Source of the DNA: JAAAPF01 sp964481035
GTDB lineage: Bacteria; Pseudomonadota; Alphaproteobacteria; Geminicoccales; Geminicoccaceae
DNA length: 8,740 nt
Assembly (NCBI GenBank): GCA_964481035.1
Contig: CAYZSE010000131.1
Span: 1 to 8,740, forward strand
Reading direction: 5' to 3'
Shown here: in pieces, positions 7,565 to 8,740 of the stretch
Numbering within the stretch: position 1 is the stretch's first letter
How the letters are laid out: each line of letters opens with the position of its first letter
Notes under the pieces: model-generated
Seen by the model: the letters and a program-made list of their open reading frames with translations, nothing else
Told to the model about the DNA's origin: nothing
Database searches by the model: none
Made by a program: the position numbers and the translations under genes

Positions 7565-7597
7565 CCCGCCTCCTCTGTTCGACCTTTGTCCACGACC

Positions 7598-7627
7598 TAT
7601 CTACAAGTCTGTACACATAACTGTCAC
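7598..7627 (-). promoter_or_regulatory. Weak candidate promoter of the transporter/dehalogenase operon
   Basis: On the minus strand GTGACA (7627-7622, five of six to TTGACA) is followed after 18 bases by TAGATA (7603-7598, only three of six to TATAAT). It lies about 34 bases before the ATG at 7564 and is the best promoter-like pair I could find in this intergenic stretch. Treat as tentative. Confidence 0.3.
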
Positions 7628-7650
7628 GCGCATATGCGTAGTCTGTTCAC
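7606..7650. repeat. Direct repeat pair flanking a palindrome in the divergent intergenic region
   Basis: AGTCTGTACAC (7606-7616) recurs as AGTCTGTTCAC (7640-7650), ten of eleven bases identical and 34 bp apart. The perfect palindrome CGCATATGCG (7629-7638) lies between them. The region separates the divergent transporter and receiver-like genes and is clearly more AT-rich than its surroundings, as expected for promoters and operators. A regulator binding site is likely, but its owner is unknown and no regulator gene is adjacent. Confidence 0.5.
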
Positions 7651-7678
7651 GTTAAGGTTGCAGGGACGGTCGCATAGG

Positions 7679-8044
7679 ATGGTCTGCCTTCTGCTCGCGA
7701 TCCAGGATTGCTCACGCAGGCGAGCCTTGCACGAGGCGCTCGCCGGCGCGGCGCGGCGGATGGAGGTCACCGGCAGCCTGGCGGCGGCGCTCGAGGTCGT
7801 TCGGCGCAGCCATGTCGACGTCGCCTTCGTCGATCCGCGGCTCGATCGGGACGGGTCGTTGAGCGCCGCGATCCGCCGCAACCAGACGACGCCACGGACG
7901 CTGCTCGTCCGCGTCGCCGACGGCGACCTCGAGGCGACGCTGGAGGATCGGCCGCGTCGCGCCGACGCGACGCTGCGCGCCGGGGTCGACGCCGCCGAGG
8001 CGGCGGCGCTGCTCGATCGCCTGCTGCCGCCGCTGACCGCTTGA
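7679..8044 (+). CDS. Degenerate receiver-like protein
   Basis: A 121-aa protein with the alternating strand/helix pattern and length of a stand-alone response-regulator receiver domain. Strand 1 is CLLLAIQD (3-10), helix 1 follows (RRALHEALAG), strand 3 is VDVAFVDPRL (46-55) with Asp52 where the phospho-accepting Asp normally sits, strand 4 is RTLLVRVA (73-80), and strand 5 ADATLRAGVDAAEAAALLDRLL (95-116). Several phosphorylation residues are altered: a single acidic residue (Asp10) after strand 1, no Thr/Ser at the end of strand 4, and Arg-Ala-Gly where the Lys-Pro motif is expected. It may be a pseudo-receiver working without phosphorylation. The start at 7679 gives the right domain length; the ribosome binding site is weak, and an in-frame ATG at 7634 adds 15 residues with no better site. 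It lies 30 bases before nth and may be co-transcribed. Confidence 0.6.
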   Translation: MVCLLLAIQDCSRRRALHEALAGAARRMEVTGSLAAALEVVRRSHVDVAFVDPRLDRDGSLSAAIRRNQTTPRTLLVRVADGDLEATLEDRPRRADATLRAGVDAAEAAALLDRLLPPLTA

Positions 8045-8074
8045 CGCCGCGCCCGAGCGCGTCATCTGGCGGAG

Positions 8075-8737
8075 ATGGATGCATTCGCCGTCGACGAGGT
8101 GTTCGAGATCCTGGCCGGCGCGACCGGCGCACCGGCGACCGACGTCGCCGTCAAGCGCCGCCGCGATCCCTTCCAGAGCCTCGTCGCCTGCCTGTTGAGC
8201 GCGCAGTCGCGCGATGCCAACACCAAGGCCGCAGCTGACGCCCTCTTGGCGCGCGCGGCCACGCCCGCAGCGATCCTCGCCCTCGACGAGGCGGAGATCG
8301 CGCGTCTGATCAAGCCCTGCGGGCTCTACAATGCCAAGGCCAAGAACCTGAAGCGCCTCTGCGCCGCCCTGATCGACGACCACGACGGGCGCGTTCCCAC
8401 CGACCGCGCGGCCCTGATGGCCCTGCCCGGGATCGGCCGGAAATGCGCGGACATCATGCTTCGCTTCGTCTATGGCGAGCCGGCAATCGCGGTCGACACG
8501 CACGTCTTTCGGGTTGCGCGCCGCCTGGGTCTCTCGGGCAGGTCGACCGAACGGGGCGTTGCCGAAGACCTCGAAAGGATCGTGCCGGCGCGATTCAAAA
8601 TGGGCGCGCACTTGGCGCTCCTCGAGCATGGCAAGCGGGTCTGTCGGGCGCGTGCGCCCCGTTGCGACGCCTGCCCGCTCGCGCATCTGTGCGAGCATGC
8701 GCGAAAAGCCCGCGGGACGGCCGCGCCGCCGTCTTGA
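8075..8737 (+). CDS. nth: Endonuclease III, DNA glycosylase/AP lyase
   Basis: A 220-aa base-excision repair enzyme that removes oxidised pyrimidines from DNA and nicks at abasic sites. The family's landmarks are present: LLSAQSRD (40-47), the helix-hairpin-helix LPGIGRKCADIML (117-129) with catalytic Lys123, and VDTHVFRVARRLGL (140-153) with catalytic Asp141. The [4Fe-4S] cluster loop is C-X6-C-X2-C-X5-C at Cys190, 197, 200 and 206. Length is close to E. coli Nth (211 aa). After Lys123 the usual Thr is Cys (GRKCA). The ATG at 8075 follows GGAG with almost no spacer, but homology begins close by and I saw no better start. The gene ends three bases before the right edge. Confidence 0.93.
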   Translation: MDAFAVDEVFEILAGATGAPATDVAVKRRRDPFQSLVACLLSAQSRDANTKAAADALLARAATPAAILALDEAEIARLIKPCGLYNAKAKNLKRLCAALIDDHDGRVPTDRAALMALPGIGRKCADIMLRFVYGEPAIAVDTHVFRVARRLGLSGRSTERGVAEDLERIVPARFKMGAHLALLEHGKRVCRARAPRCDACPLAHLCEHARKARGTAAPPS

Positions 8738-8740
8738 GCT

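Noticed and set aside
6923..8044. A 373-codon plus-strand frame running through the transporter gene into the receiver-like protein
   Set aside because: Its first 240 or so residues are antisense to the EamA gene and read as low-complexity charged sequence. Only the part from 7679 looks like a protein.

Overview
The window is GC-rich with tightly packed genes on both strands. The translation factor EttA, whose N-terminus follows the pattern usual in Alphaproteobacteria, and the mix of short MarR, DMT-transporter and haloacid-dehalogenase genes suggest a free-living alphaproteobacterium. This is inferred from protein style, not from a phylogenetic marker. No tRNA, rRNA, CRISPR array, insertion sequence or phage gene was recognised.

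Layout. (1) Positions 1-870, minus strand: a two-gene operon encoding a 144-aa protein resembling the EACC1 'effector-associated' component, joined by an ATGA start/stop overlap to a caspase-fold (C14) protease that runs off the left edge. This is the part most likely to be a biological conflict or programmed-death type module. (2) 1021-2697, plus strand: full-length ettA, a ribosome-bound ABC-F ATPase. (3) 2710-4079: a divergent pair, a four-helix membrane protein whose C-terminal half looks like a separate lipoprotein, facing a MarR-family regulator. The 83-bp gap between them holds nested inverted repeats and overlapping promoters; the marR transcript is predicted to be leaderless. (4) 4228-5448, plus: a patatin-like phospholipase made as a lipoprotein, with a recognisable sigma70-type promoter. 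(5) 5449-5780: a 332-bp gap with one doubtful small ORF. (6) 5781-7564, minus: an EamA/DMT transporter followed 11 bases later by a haloacetate/fluoroacetate dehalogenase-family hydrolase that keeps every catalytic and halide-binding residue I could check. (7) 7679-8737, plus: a degenerate receiver-domain protein and then endonuclease III.

How they may work together. Most of the window is a mosaic of housekeeping functions (EttA, Nth) and small accessory units. The real functional units are the caspase/EACC1 pair, the MarR/membrane-protein pair and the transporter/dehalogenase pair. Motif assignments were made by eye from family knowledge, without alignment or database search.
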